A DNA stretch of 64,000 bases. It comes from Hymenobacter convexus. Its GTDB lineage: Bacteria; Bacteroidota; Bacteroidia; Cytophagales; Hymenobacteraceae. Made by a program: the position numbers and the translations under genes. The notes under the pieces were generated by a model, which did not search any database, was not told the origin of the DNA, and saw nothing but the letters and a program-made list of their open reading frames with translations. Shown in pieces: positions 28,030 through 35,886 of this stretch (positions are counted from its first letter, which is position 1; each line of letters starts with the position of its first letter). The stretch is taken from positions 434,001 through 498,000 of the forward strand of contig NZ_JAUQON010000004.1 in assembly GCF_030580955.1 (NCBI RefSeq), given 5' to 3'.

Positions 28030-28060
28030 AAAAGCCCGGCCGTAAGGCGGGGCTTTTTTG
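28030..28060 (+). terminator. Terminator after the 44-residue gene
   Basis: AAAAGCCCGGCC pairs with GGCGGGGCTTTT with one mismatch around loop GTAA, followed by a T-run. Confidence 0.85.
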
Positions 28061-28211
28061 TTTGCTGACCGGCCAATGCGGCGGGCCGGCCGGGTTCGGC
28101 CCGGCTTTTGGAACTTTCGCTTTCCAACGGCGTAACCCGTTGAGCTATTTTTCCACTTGTGGCGGGCGGGGCATTACGCCTGCGCAGCCCCTTCAATCCC
28201 CTCCTGGTTTT

Positions 28212-28844
28212 ATGAACCTCGATTCCCACCAAGCTCAGGTGAGCTACATCATTGGCCGCGACTTGGCCCGCAACTTCGCCCAGCAAGGCCTCGACCTGGA
28301 CGTGGACACGCTGGCCGGCGCCCTCAAAGAAGGCCTGCAGGGCCTCCCCAGCCGCCTCACCCAGGAGCAAATGCAGGCCGCCATGCAGCAATTGCAAGAG
28401 CAAATGGGCGGCGCCGAAGACGACCAAGACGACAACCAAGACCCCAATTCCATGAACAACAAAGCCGAAGGCGAAGCCTTCCTCGCCGAAAACGCCAAGA
28501 AGCCCGGCGTCACCACCCTGCCCAGCGGCCTGCAGTACGAGGTAATCACGCAGGGCACCGGCGCCAAGCCCACCCTGCGCTCCTCGGTGACGACTCATTA
28601 CCACGGCACCCTGATTAACGGCAAGGTGTTCGACAGCAGCTACCAGCGCGGCCAGCCCGCCACCTTCCCCGTCAACGGCGTGATTGCCGGCTGGACCGAA
28701 GCCCTGCAGCTGATGCCCGAAGGCTCGAAGTACCGCCTCTACATCCCCTCCGACCTGGCTTACGGCAAGCGGGGCGCCGGCCGCGACATCCCCGGCGATA
28801 CCGCGTTGATTTTCGACGTGGAGTTGCTGAAAGTGAACAACTGA
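28212..28844 (+). CDS. FKBP-type peptidyl-prolyl cis-trans isomerase
   Basis: A 210-residue protein from the ATG at 28212. Residues about 1-95 are the FkpA/Mip-type helical dimerisation domain (SYIIGRDLARNFAQQGLDLD), with an acidic low-complexity insert EDDQDDNQDPNS. Residues about 100-208 are the FKBP fold with VTTHYHGTLINGKVFDSSYQ, VIAGWTEALQLMPEGSKYRL and YGKRGAG. No signal peptide is visible, unlike periplasmic FkpA, so it is predicted cytoplasmic. It should speed proline isomerisation and act as a folding chaperone. Confidence 0.94.
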   Translation: MNLDSHQAQVSYIIGRDLARNFAQQGLDLDVDTLAGALKEGLQGLPSRLTQEQMQAAMQQLQEQMGGAEDDQDDNQDPNSMNNKAEGEAFLAENAKKPGVTTLPSGLQYEVITQGTGAKPTLRSSVTTHYHGTLINGKVFDSSYQRGQPATFPVNGVIAGWTEALQLMPEGSKYRLYIPSDLAYGKRGAGRDIPGDTALIFDVELLKVNN

Positions 28845-28949
28845 GGGACCGCCGTGGCGGCAGCCGCGCCCACTCGGGCCACTGCCGCCACGCGCACCGC
28901 GCCGCCCACCTGGACGCGCACCACTACCCTACCGGCGCATGCCGACCCC

Positions 28950-29615
28950 ATGAAAGACGTTGAAAATCAGCTTCCCGCTGAATCAGCCCCTGCGGCCCCG
29001 GAAGAAATTTCCGGGGCTTCTTTGCTGACTACGGCCCCGGTTGAAAGTACCAGCGGGCCGGTTTACCAGCCCACGGCTGCGCCGGTGGCCGTGGCTGAGC
29101 TACCGGAGTTGCCGCCGCTGCACAGCGACGATGGCCGCGTGCAGCTCACGGGCACCACACTCACGGTGCGCGGGCAGCAGTTCTTGCTGCGTGAGTTGGA
29201 GCGCGTCGAAATAACGCCGGTGAAGTGGATACTGTGGTACCTGCTGGGCGGCCTGGGCTTGGCCACGGTCATGATTGCCTTCCTGGAAAACTGGCTGCGC
29301 ACCGGCCCGGCCATGCTGGGCATGGCCCTCACAGCGCTGCTGCTGGCCTACGGGCACCGCGGCACCAACCGCCTGCGCCTGCATCGCCTGGGCCGCGAGG
29401 CCCTGAATTTTGCCCTGCCCGGCGAAACGCTGCCCTGGCAGCGCTTCACCGCGGAGGTGAACCGTCGAATCTTCCGGGTGCACGACCACGCCGCCCGTGT
29501 GGATGCCGCCCTCCTCGCCGCCGCCGATGAAGCCACCCAACAAGCCGCCCGCGAAGCGCAGGCCGCCGCCGAAACCAGCGGTGAGTCAAATAATAATTCG
29601 TTGACAGCCAATTAA
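28950..29615 (+). CDS. Membrane protein of unknown function
   Basis: A 221-residue product from the ATG at 28950; an in-frame GTG at 28854 would add low-complexity residues and is less likely. A disordered Pro/Ala-rich N-terminus of about 60 residues is followed by a small domain (DGRVQLTGTTLTVRGQQFLL), two adjacent hydrophobic helices (WILWYLLGGLGLATVMIAF and AMLGMALTALLLAYG), and a helical Ala/Glu-rich tail. The layout resembles DUF6232-type proteins, but I cannot confirm a family. It is co-oriented with the FKBP gene, 105 nt downstream. Confidence 0.7.
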   Translation: MKDVENQLPAESAPAAPEEISGASLLTTAPVESTSGPVYQPTAAPVAVAELPELPPLHSDDGRVQLTGTTLTVRGQQFLLRELERVEITPVKWILWYLLGGLGLATVMIAFLENWLRTGPAMLGMALTALLLAYGHRGTNRLRLHRLGREALNFALPGETLPWQRFTAEVNRRIFRVHDHAARVDAALLAAADEATQQAAREAQAAAETSGESNNNSLTAN

Positions 29616-29726
29616 TCCGACTTTCGCCGGCCATCTTCGTAAGCACAATCCGGCCACTTGGCTGCTACCTTCGCGCCCCGTAATTCAGTTGGCAGGTAGC
29701 CGCTGCAGACACTCGTTTTTCCCATT

Positions 29727-31685
29727 ATGGACTCTAAACATTCGCACACCGCCATTTCTGGGGCGGGGTTGCTCATTGCCCTCGGCATCATTTACGGCGA
29801 CATCGGCACCTCGCCGCTCTACGTGATGTCGTCCATCCTCAAAGGGGCCGTCGTGCCCGATTTGATTGATGAGCACCTGGTGCTGGGCGCCATTTCCTGC
29901 GTGATTTGGACGCTCACCCTCCAAACCACCGTGAAATACGTGCTGCTCACCCTGAACGCGGACAACAACGGGGAAGGCGGCATTTTCTCGCTTTACGCCT
30001 TGGTGCGGCGGCGCGGGGCTTGGCTATCGGCGGTGGCCATCATCGGCGGTTCGGCGCTGCTGGCCGATGGCGTGATTACGCCGCCCATTTCGGTGTCGTC
30101 GGCGGTGGAAGGGCTGAAAAACGTGTTTCCCCAGCTGACCCAGGACATCGTCGTGTACATCGTCATTGGGATTATTGCGGGCCTGTTCCTGCTGCAAAGC
30201 TTTGGTACCCAGATTGTCGGCAAGGCATTTGGCCCCATTATGTTGCTGTGGTTCACCATGCTGGGCGTGCTGGGCACCGTCTGGATTTTACATAACCCGG
30301 TTATCCTCAAGGCCTTCAACCCCTACTACGCCTACGATTTGCTGGTGCGCTACCCGAGCGGGTTCTGGCTGCTGGGCTCGGTGTTTCTGTGCACCACGGG
30401 GGCCGAGGCTTTATATTCGGACCTGGGCCACTGCGGCAAAGGCAACATCCGCATCAGCTGGACTTTTGTAAAATCGACGCTGTTGCTCAACTACTTAGGC
30501 CAGGGCGCCTGGCTGCTTGCCCATCTGGGCGAGAAGCTCGACGGCCGTAACCCCTTCTATGCGCTGATGCCGCAGTGGTTTCTGCTCATCGGCATCGGCA
30601 TTGCCACCATTGCGGCCATCATTGCCTCTCAGGCCCTCATCACGGGCTCGTTCACGCTGGTGGCCGAGGCCATTCGCCTGAATATGTGGCCCAAAGTAAA
30701 GCTCAACTACCCCACCGACGTGAAGGGCCAGCTCTTCGTGCCGAGCATGAACCGGCTGCTGCTTTTCGGCTGCATCGGGGTGGTGCTCTATTTCCGCGAG
30801 TCGACCAACATGGAAGCGGCCTACGGCCTGGCCATCACGCTTACCATGCTGATGACCACCATCTTGCTGTGCATGTGGCTGCGCATGAAGCGCGTGGCGC
30901 TGCCCCTCATTGTGCTCTTCGCCGTGGTCTATGGGCTCATCGAAGGCTCCTTTTTAGTGGCCAACCTGGTGAAATTCCCGCACGGCGGCTGGGTGTCGCT
31001 GGCCATCGGCGCTACGCTGATGGGCGTGATGTACGTGTGGCTCAAGGCCTACTACATCAAGCGCCGCCTCACCGAATTTGTGCGCCTGGAGCCCTACGTG
31101 GACGCCCTCAAACAGCTCAGCGACGATGACTCGATTCCGAAATATTCCACCCACCTGGTGTTCCTGACCTCGGCGGAGCGCAGCTCCGAAATCGAGCAGA
31201 AAATCATCTATTCCATTTTCCAGAAGCGCCCCAAGCGGGCTGATATTTACTGGTTTATCCACGTCGACACCACTGACGAGCCCTACACCATGGAATACAA
31301 GGTGACCGAAGTAGCGAAGGATGACGTATTTCGTATCAATTTCCGCCTCGGCTTCCGGGTGCAGCAGCGCATCAACCTGTACTTCCGCAAGGTGATTGAG
31401 GACCTGGTGCGCAATAAGGAAGTGGACATCACCTCGCGCTACGAGTCGTTGAACAAGCAGCACGTGACCGGCGACTTCCGCTTCGTGGTGCTGGAGAAAT
31501 TCCTCAGCATCGAAAACGACTTCCCCACCATCGAGAAGCTCGTGATGCAGGCCTACTTCTACATCCGCCAGTTCATCGCCTCCGAAGACCAGTATTTCGG
31601 CCTCGATACCTCCTCTGTGAAGGTAGAAAAGGTGCCGCTGGTGATTGCGCCGGTGCGCGAAGTGGCGCTGAAGCGCATTCGCTAA
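29727..31685 (+). CDS. kup: KUP-family potassium transporter
   Basis: A 652-residue potassium/proton symporter. The diagnostic GIIYGDIGTSPLYVMSS segment lies near residue 20. About twelve membrane helices fill residues 10-440, including DNNGEGGIFSLYALVRRRGA near residue 78, GSALLADGVITPPISVSSAV near residue 109 and IIASQALITGSFTLVAEAIR near residue 303. A cytoplasmic C-terminal domain of about 200 residues follows. TACCTTCG at 29666-29673 may be the -7 element. A strong terminator follows the gene. Confidence 0.97.
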   Translation: MDSKHSHTAISGAGLLIALGIIYGDIGTSPLYVMSSILKGAVVPDLIDEHLVLGAISCVIWTLTLQTTVKYVLLTLNADNNGEGGIFSLYALVRRRGAWLSAVAIIGGSALLADGVITPPISVSSAVEGLKNVFPQLTQDIVVYIVIGIIAGLFLLQSFGTQIVGKAFGPIMLLWFTMLGVLGTVWILHNPVILKAFNPYYAYDLLVRYPSGFWLLGSVFLCTTGAEALYSDLGHCGKGNIRISWTFVKSTLLLNYLGQGAWLLAHLGEKLDGRNPFYALMPQWFLLIGIGIATIAAIIASQALITGSFTLVAEAIRLNMWPKVKLNYPTDVKGQLFVPSMNRLLLFGCIGVVLYFRESTNMEAAYGLAITLTMLMTTILLCMWLRMKRVALPLIVLFAVVYGLIEGSFLVANLVKFPHGGWVSLAIGATLMGVMYVWLKAYYIKRRLTEFVRLEPYVDALKQLSDDDSIPKYSTHLVFLTSAERSSEIEQKIIYSIFQKRPKRADIYWFIHVDTTDEPYTMEYKVTEVAKDDVFRINFRLGFRVQQRINLYFRKVIEDLVRNKEVDITSRYESLNKQHVTGDFRFVVLEKFLSIENDFPTIEKLVMQAYFYIRQFIASEDQYFGLDTSSVKVEKVPLVIAPVREVALKRIR

Positions 31686-31706
31686 GCACCGTTTATTTCG
31701 TATCAG

Positions 31707-31756
31707 TTTCAACACAAAAGCCCCAGGCGCACTGCCTGGGGCTTTTGTGTTGAAAC
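31707..31756. terminator. Bidirectional terminator between kup and the M61 gene
   Basis: A 22-bp perfect stem, GTTTCAACACAAAAGCCCCA plus GGC and its complement, with loop GCACT. A and T runs flank the GC core, so it works on both strands for the two convergent genes. Confidence 0.92.
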
Positions 31757-31772
31757 CGTAAGCCGGGTTGAT

Positions 31773-33593
31773 TTATTTCCCCAGCCACTTGGCCAGCACT
31801 TTCTGCTGCGCCGCCGTGGGGTTGGGCATCGGCTGAATCTGGAACTTGATGTCGGGGTTGGCCAGCATCTTGATTTTTAGGTCGCGGGGTAGGCCATCAC
31901 GGCGCACCTGTAGGGCTACTTCGTTGCCCACCGAGCCATTGAGCAGCGACTTCACCGTTTCTTCGCTGGGCGCGGCGCCGTTGATGAGCAGGATTTCGTC
32001 GTTCACGTTCAGGCCGGTGTTCCAGGCCGCGCCGTCGCGCAGCACGCTGGTCACCAGCAGCTTGCCGGTGCGGTTGGAGAACGTGGCGCCCAGCGTGCCC
32101 GAAGTGGTGAGCGGGGCGCTGGTCAAATTCAGGCCGGCGTAGCCAAGGGCCGTGGCGAAATCGATGGGCTTGGTGCCGTACACACTGCTCTGGAAGAAGT
32201 CGTCGAACCGGCGGCCGGCTACCGTGGCCACGGCGTCCTGGTACTCCTGGTCGGTGAAACCGCGGCCGGCTTTCTTATAATAGGTGTCGTAGAGCAGGCG
32301 AAACACATCGTCGAGGTGCTTCTGGCCCTGGGTGGCCTGGGCAATGTTCAAATCGAGCCAAGTGCCAATCAGGTCGCCCTTCGAGTAGTAGCTGATTTGG
32401 GTATTGATGGCGTTTTCGTTGGGGCGGTAATACTTAATCCAGGCGTCAAAGCTCGATTCGGCGGCCGACTGCACCTTGTTACCGGGCGTGTTTTCCACTT
32501 CGCCGATGGCGTTGGCCAGTTTGCCCAGGTACTCCTCCCGCGAGAGCACGCCGGCCCGCTGCAAAATCTGCTTGGAGTAATACTCGGTCATGCCCTCGCT
32601 CACCCACAGCATGTGCGTATAGTTTTCCTGGTCGTAGTTGAACGGCCCCAGCGCCACCGGCCGGATGCGTTTCACGTTCCACAAGTGGAAGTACTCGTGC
32701 GCCACCAGGCCCAGAAACGACTTCATGCCGGCATCGGTGCCGTAGGCGGTGCGGCCCACCTCCAGCGTGGTCGAATACAGGTGTTCGAGGCCGCCGCCGC
32801 CGCGCTCCAGGTTGTGCACGATGAATACATAATGGTCGAGCGGATTCTGGCCCAGCACGCGGTGCGCTTCCTCGCACACCTTCTTCATTTCGGCCGCTAA
32901 TTTGGCGTCGTCGGCCTGGTAGGTGCCGTACATGGCCACCTGGTGCGGCGTGCCATTGGCGGTGAATTCCAGCACTTTCTGGTTGCCTATTTCCATCGGC
33001 GAGTCGGCCAGTTCGTCGTAGCTGGCCGCTTTGTAGGTGAACTTGGCGCCGTCGGCCGCCGGGCGCAGCGCCGTGCTCACCTTGGCCCAACCGGCGGCTG
33101 GCTGCACCACCACGGTGCTGCCCAGCATCTTGTTATCGGCCGGGTACATGAACACGCTGCTGCCGTTGAGGTAGCCGTGGTCAGCGTCGACAAACGAGGT
33201 GCGCACGCTCAGCTCAAAGGCGTACACGCGGTAGCTCACCTGAAAATTGGCCTGCTTGGGGTGCTTCACCCGCCAGGTATTCTTGTTGATTTTCTCAAAG
33301 GCCAGGGCCTGGCCGCCGGCCGTGCGGGCCTGAAAGCCCTCCACGTTTTTGGCGTACTCGCGCACCAGGTACGAGCCTGGCGCCCACACCGGCATCTTCA
33401 CATCAGTGTATTCGGCCGGGAAGCCGCCCAGCTCCATTTTCACTTCGAAGTAGTGGGTTTGGGGGGCGGGCATGGCCAGCGAGTAGCGCAGGGTAGGCAC
33501 CGCGGCGGTGGCGCGGGCACGGGCCGGCAGGTGGCCTGTCAGCGCAGTGGCCAATAGGGAGGCGGAAAGGAGAAGGTGGGATTTTCTAAACAT
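31773..33593 (-). CDS. M61-family glycyl aminopeptidase with PDZ domain
   Basis: A 606-residue secreted protease. The signal peptide is MFRKSHLLLSASLLATALTG. An N-terminal beta domain (residues about 35-190) precedes the catalytic gluzincin domain with LVAHEYFHLWNVKRIRP near residue 295 (HExxH) and WVSEGMTEYYSKQ near residue 328 (Glu ligand). A PDZ domain lies near residues 490-585 (GAAWNTGLNVNDEILLINGA). The role is probably periplasmic or secreted peptide trimming. It has a well-formed promoter only about 30 nt upstream. Confidence 0.93.
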   Translation of the reverse strand: MFRKSHLLLSASLLATALTGHLPARARATAAVPTLRYSLAMPAPQTHYFEVKMELGGFPAEYTDVKMPVWAPGSYLVREYAKNVEGFQARTAGGQALAFEKINKNTWRVKHPKQANFQVSYRVYAFELSVRTSFVDADHGYLNGSSVFMYPADNKMLGSTVVVQPAAGWAKVSTALRPAADGAKFTYKAASYDELADSPMEIGNQKVLEFTANGTPHQVAMYGTYQADDAKLAAEMKKVCEEAHRVLGQNPLDHYVFIVHNLERGGGGLEHLYSTTLEVGRTAYGTDAGMKSFLGLVAHEYFHLWNVKRIRPVALGPFNYDQENYTHMLWVSEGMTEYYSKQILQRAGVLSREEYLGKLANAIGEVENTPGNKVQSAAESSFDAWIKYYRPNENAINTQISYYSKGDLIGTWLDLNIAQATQGQKHLDDVFRLLYDTYYKKAGRGFTDQEYQDAVATVAGRRFDDFFQSSVYGTKPIDFATALGYAGLNLTSAPLTTSGTLGATFSNRTGKLLVTSVLRDGAAWNTGLNVNDEILLINGAAPSEETVKSLLNGSVGNEVALQVRRDGLPRDLKIKMLANPDIKFQIQPMPNPTAAQQKVLAKWLGK

Positions 33594-33622
33594 CGACAAC
33601 GTTATGAAATAAATCGAGGCTG

Positions 33623-33650
33623 CAAAGTACGCCCCGCCGCCCGCCTCCAA
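33623..33650 (-). promoter_or_regulatory. Promoter for the M61 peptidase gene
   Basis: On the minus strand TTG (33650-33648) and TACTTTG (33629-33623) are 18 nt apart. The -7 element is one base shorter than TAnnTTTG. The predicted leader is about 25 nt. Confidence 0.5.
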
Positions 33651-33724
33651 CCTAGCCGCCGGCCGTTCCGTTAGGAAGCAGTGTGGCGCTTATTTGCCGC
33701 GTGGCTACCGTTATTTTCTTGTTT

Positions 33725-34630
33725 ATGCGCTTTGTATGGATGGCTTTTGCCGGGTTAATTGCCCTGATGGTACTGGTGCTGCCGCGCCTGAGCCACCGCG
33801 CGCCCAAGCCCGAAGCTGCCAGGGTCCCTCAAAGCACCCAGCCTTCGAAACCGGTTTCCTCTTTCGCCAGCCTGCGCGAAGCCCCCCGGCCCGGCCCGGC
33901 CGCCCGCGCCGACAGCGTGGTGGCCTTCGGGCTGGCCCAGCGCGGCACGCCTTACGTGTACGCGGGCACTTCGCCCCTCACTGGGTTCGACTGCTCGGGG
34001 TTCATTATGTACACGTTTGCGCATTTTGGGGTGGCGGTGCCGCATTCTACGGCCTTGCTGATTGATGTGGGCCAGCCCGTGGCGCGCGCCGAGGCCCAGC
34101 CCGGCGACATCGTAGTTTTCACCGGCACGGCCAGTACCAGCACCACGCCCGGGCACGCGGGCATCGTCATTTCGCGGCGGGGCGAGGTGCCGTTGCGGTT
34201 TGTGCACGCCTCCTCGTCGCGTCGCGAGCACTACGTGAAAGTAAGCCAGGTAGAAGACTCTGACTACGAGCGGCGCTTCCTGCAGGTGCGGCGCGTGCTG
34301 GGCGCCGGCGAAGTGGCCACAAAGCGGCCCAAAGACGCTCCCGCCACCCCACCCAAAACGCCAGTGGCTGCGCTACCAGTGCCGGCAGTGCCGGTAGCTG
34401 CGCCCGCCGCTGTGCTGGCCCCGGCGTTGCCGCAGAAACTGCCGACCAAAACATATACCAAGGCGCATTTAACCACGGCAAGCCAACGCCTCGCCGCCAG
34501 CAGGCCTTCGGCTCACAAGAAAACGACCACCGCAGCCAAAGCCACGGCGAAAAAAACGCCCGCAAAAAAGAAGGTCAGCAAACCGGCCGCCAAGCCCAAA
34601 GCCACTGCCCGCAAGCGCCTGGTGCGCTAA
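33725..34630 (+). CDS. NlpC/P60 (C40) cell-wall hydrolase with Lys/Ala-rich tail
   Basis: A 301-residue protein from the ATG at 33725 (GTG at 33683 possible). A hydrophobic N-terminal segment (MAFAGLIALMVLVLP) acts as signal or anchor. The NlpC/P60 domain spans residues about 55-190, with catalytic Cys in GFDCSGFIMYTFAHFG near residue 88, AQPGDIVVFTGT near residue 124 and His in TPGHAGIVIS near residue 143. It should cleave peptidoglycan stem peptides. Beyond residue 200 lies an unusual tail of Pro/Ala then Lys/Ala/Pro repeats (AKATAKKTPAKKKVSKPAAK) resembling histone H1-like C-termini; it may bind anionic cell-wall polymers or lipopolysaccharide. Confidence 0.9.
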   Translation: MRFVWMAFAGLIALMVLVLPRLSHRAPKPEAARVPQSTQPSKPVSSFASLREAPRPGPAARADSVVAFGLAQRGTPYVYAGTSPLTGFDCSGFIMYTFAHFGVAVPHSTALLIDVGQPVARAEAQPGDIVVFTGTASTSTTPGHAGIVISRRGEVPLRFVHASSSRREHYVKVSQVEDSDYERRFLQVRRVLGAGEVATKRPKDAPATPPKTPVAALPVPAVPVAAPAAVLAPALPQKLPTKTYTKAHLTTASQRLAASRPSAHKKTTTAAKATAKKTPAKKKVSKPAAKPKATARKRLVR

Positions 34631-34667
34631 GCTACTTTACCCAAAAACCGACCCGCCCGAACGCAGC

Positions 34668-34723
34668 GATGCCCGGCCTGCCTTTGCCGGCCCACTGAAG
34701 GGCGGCTGGGCAAACCGGGCATC
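34668..34723. terminator. Large hairpin, possible terminator of the small minus-strand gene
   Basis: GATGCCCGG (34668-34676) pairs with CCGGGCATC (34715-34723), and TTTGCC with GGCAAA inside. On the minus strand a run GGTTTTTGGG follows about 20 nt later, so the T-tract is not adjacent. It could also terminate the NlpC gene from the other side. Confidence 0.4.
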
Positions 34724-34833
34724 TAATCCTTCAAATCTTACCAAGCGGCGAAACTGGGGTACAGTTCCGGCGTCTTTCAGATAAGACCTGGCCGAATGTG
34801 GGCAGCCTTAGGAGCTACCCCACGAAGCTGTTG

Positions 34834-34905
34834 TTAGGCGCGTACTGCGGTGAAGCGTACGACATTCGACAGGCTTGGCAGGATTTGTTTGGGACTACTA
34901 GACAT
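34834..34905 (-). CDS. 23-residue ORF with a perfect Shine-Dalgarno
   Basis: On the minus strand AAAGGAGGT (34919-34911) is followed after ACAAA by ATG at 34905. The peptide begins MSSSPKQILPSLSNVV and ends FTAVRA before TAA. A Shine-Dalgarno this strong is rare in Bacteroidota, where anti-Shine-Dalgarno use is generally suppressed, so its ideal position is unlikely to be chance. The peptide has no signal or membrane segment. It could be a regulatory leader peptide or a small protein in its own right. Confidence 0.5.
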   Translation of the reverse strand: MSSSPKQILPSLSNVVRFTAVRA

Positions 34906-35003
34906 TTTGTACCTCCTTTCTTTACGTTCGACATAACACTCGCTCGCGCGGCCCAGCACCTTAGGGCTACTTGAGCGAGGCCGTAGCACTCACTACTGAG
35001 CGG

Positions 35004-35033
35004 TAAAGTTAATAGCCGGGGCTAAGGTTCAAA
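35004..35033 (-). promoter_or_regulatory. Promoter of the small structured gene
   Basis: On the minus strand TTTG (35033-35030) and TAACTTTA (35011-35004) are 18 nt apart; only the last base differs from TAnnTTTG. An inverted repeat, CACTCA/TGAGCG (34987-35002), overlaps the predicted start site and could be an operator. Confidence 0.5.
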
Positions 35034-35253
35034 GTTTGCCCGCTAAATTTTCAGGAAAAGGGCACTCAAAGGCGCTTGAAGCCTGATTTACAGTGCCATT
35101 CATTTTAGTAGCCGGCCCTAATTTCTTTTTAATGCGGGCCGTCGGGAACTTGGCCGTAAACTTGCCTATCCCGGATGAGCAGCCCGGCCCAATGGCTCCG
35201 ACGTTTTTCTGCTTACCTTTTCCCTTCAAACCCACCTATCCCTCATTTCAACA

Positions 35254-35694
35254 ATGAAAAAAACACTGCTCCTCCTCGTTGTCCTCGTGTTCGGCATTGC
35301 CGGCCTGGCGTCGGCCCAAACCATGTCGCCGCTGGGTATCTGGACAAATGCTGAGAAAAAGGCGACGTTTGAAATCTACAAGTGTGGCGACAAGCTCTGC
35401 GGCAAAATCGTGACCCTGACCGTGCCCAACGACCCGGCCACCGGCAAGCCCAAAACCGACTCGCAAAACCCCGACCCCAAGCTGCGCAGCCGCCCCCGCC
35501 TGGGCCTGGTATTCATGCAGGGCTTCAAGTACGACGCCGACAATAAGTGGGACGATGGCAAAATCTATGACCCTGAAACCGGCAAGACCTACTCCTGCTA
35601 CATGAAGATGGAAAGCGCCAACACCATGGAGGTGAAGGGCTACATCGGCTTTTCGCTCATCGGCAAATCGCAGACCTGGACGCGGGTGAAATAA
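35254..35694 (+). CDS. Secreted DUF2147 domain protein
   Basis: A 146-residue protein with signal peptide MKKTLLLLVVLVFGIAGLAS ending in a likely AQ cleavage site. The rest is one DUF2147 domain: SPLGIWTNAEKKATFEIYKC near residue 28, DKLCGKIVTL near residue 48 with the paired Cys, WDDGKIYDPETGKTYSCYMK near residue 102 and a final GYIGFSLIGKSQTWTRV. The fold is a small beta barrel exported to the periplasm or outer membrane. Biochemical function is unknown. A terminator follows. Confidence 0.92.
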   Translation: MKKTLLLLVVLVFGIAGLASAQTMSPLGIWTNAEKKATFEIYKCGDKLCGKIVTLTVPNDPATGKPKTDSQNPDPKLRSRPRLGLVFMQGFKYDADNKWDDGKIYDPETGKTYSCYMKMESANTMEVKGYIGFSLIGKSQTWTRVK

Positions 35695-35727
35695 ACCCCA
35701 GAGGCGCGTTTTGCCCCACTTACCTCA

Positions 35728-35769
35728 CAAGCAAAAGCCGGCCCTCCCACGGGGGCCGGCTTTTGCTTG
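35728..35769 (+). terminator. Terminator after the DUF2147 gene
   Basis: CAAGCAAAAGCCGGCCC pairs with GGGCCGGCTTTTGCTTG around a short loop. Confidence 0.9.
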
Positions 35770-35886
35770 TGGCACGGTATCGGCAGTGGCGGCCGCTGCT
35801 AGGGCGCCCGCTGGCCCTTGCCGCAGCCCCTGGCCGAAAACTATTTCCCGCAGCCGGTGTTTCGACACCACTAAACTTTCCACCCC

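Larger units (their letters stand above)
34668..34998 (-). ncRNA. Candidate structured small RNA carrying a 23-codon ORF
   Basis: From the predicted start near 34998 the transcript would have a leader of about 90 nt with a two-part hairpin (34973-34979 with 34939-34945, and GCCC/GGGC inside). The short ORF comes next, then a hairpin CGGC-GTCTT at 34768-34794. Two helices compete: 34756-34761 pairing with 34816-34821, or 34798-34802 pairing with 34819-34823. No tmRNA, 6S, SRP or RNase P signature was found. The function is unknown. Confidence 0.35.
34631..35253. other. 623-base gap with a candidate small structured gene on the minus strand
   Basis: No protein gene longer than 60 residues is convincing here. 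The region holds a large hairpin (34668-34723), sequence able to form alternative helices (34756-34823), a 23-codon ORF with a perfect Shine-Dalgarno (34834-34905), a hairpin (34939-34979) in its leader and a promoter (35004-35033), all reading on the minus strand. From 35034 to 35253 there is only leader sequence of the DUF2147 gene, with TACCTTTT at about 35213-35220 as a possible -7 element. Confidence 0.6.

Noticed and set aside
34745..34930. Possible fragment of the 16S rRNA 3' end on the plus strand, because ACCTCCTTTCT and nearby GGAGCTACC resemble it
   Set aside because: Beyond the 11-base end match, the upstream bases do not align with the conserved GTAACAAGGTA and GGCTGGA segments. 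The match is better explained as the complement of a Shine-Dalgarno on the other strand.
34668..35000. tmRNA, based on length, an internal short ORF and TTCGACAGG on the plus strand
   Set aside because: No acceptor stem, no GGTTCRA T-loop and no ALAA-type tag on either strand.
35029..35235. 68-residue minus-strand ORF upstream of the DUF2147 gene
   Set aside because: Composition is unlike coding DNA, and it overlaps the promoter of the small structured gene; no motif is visible.
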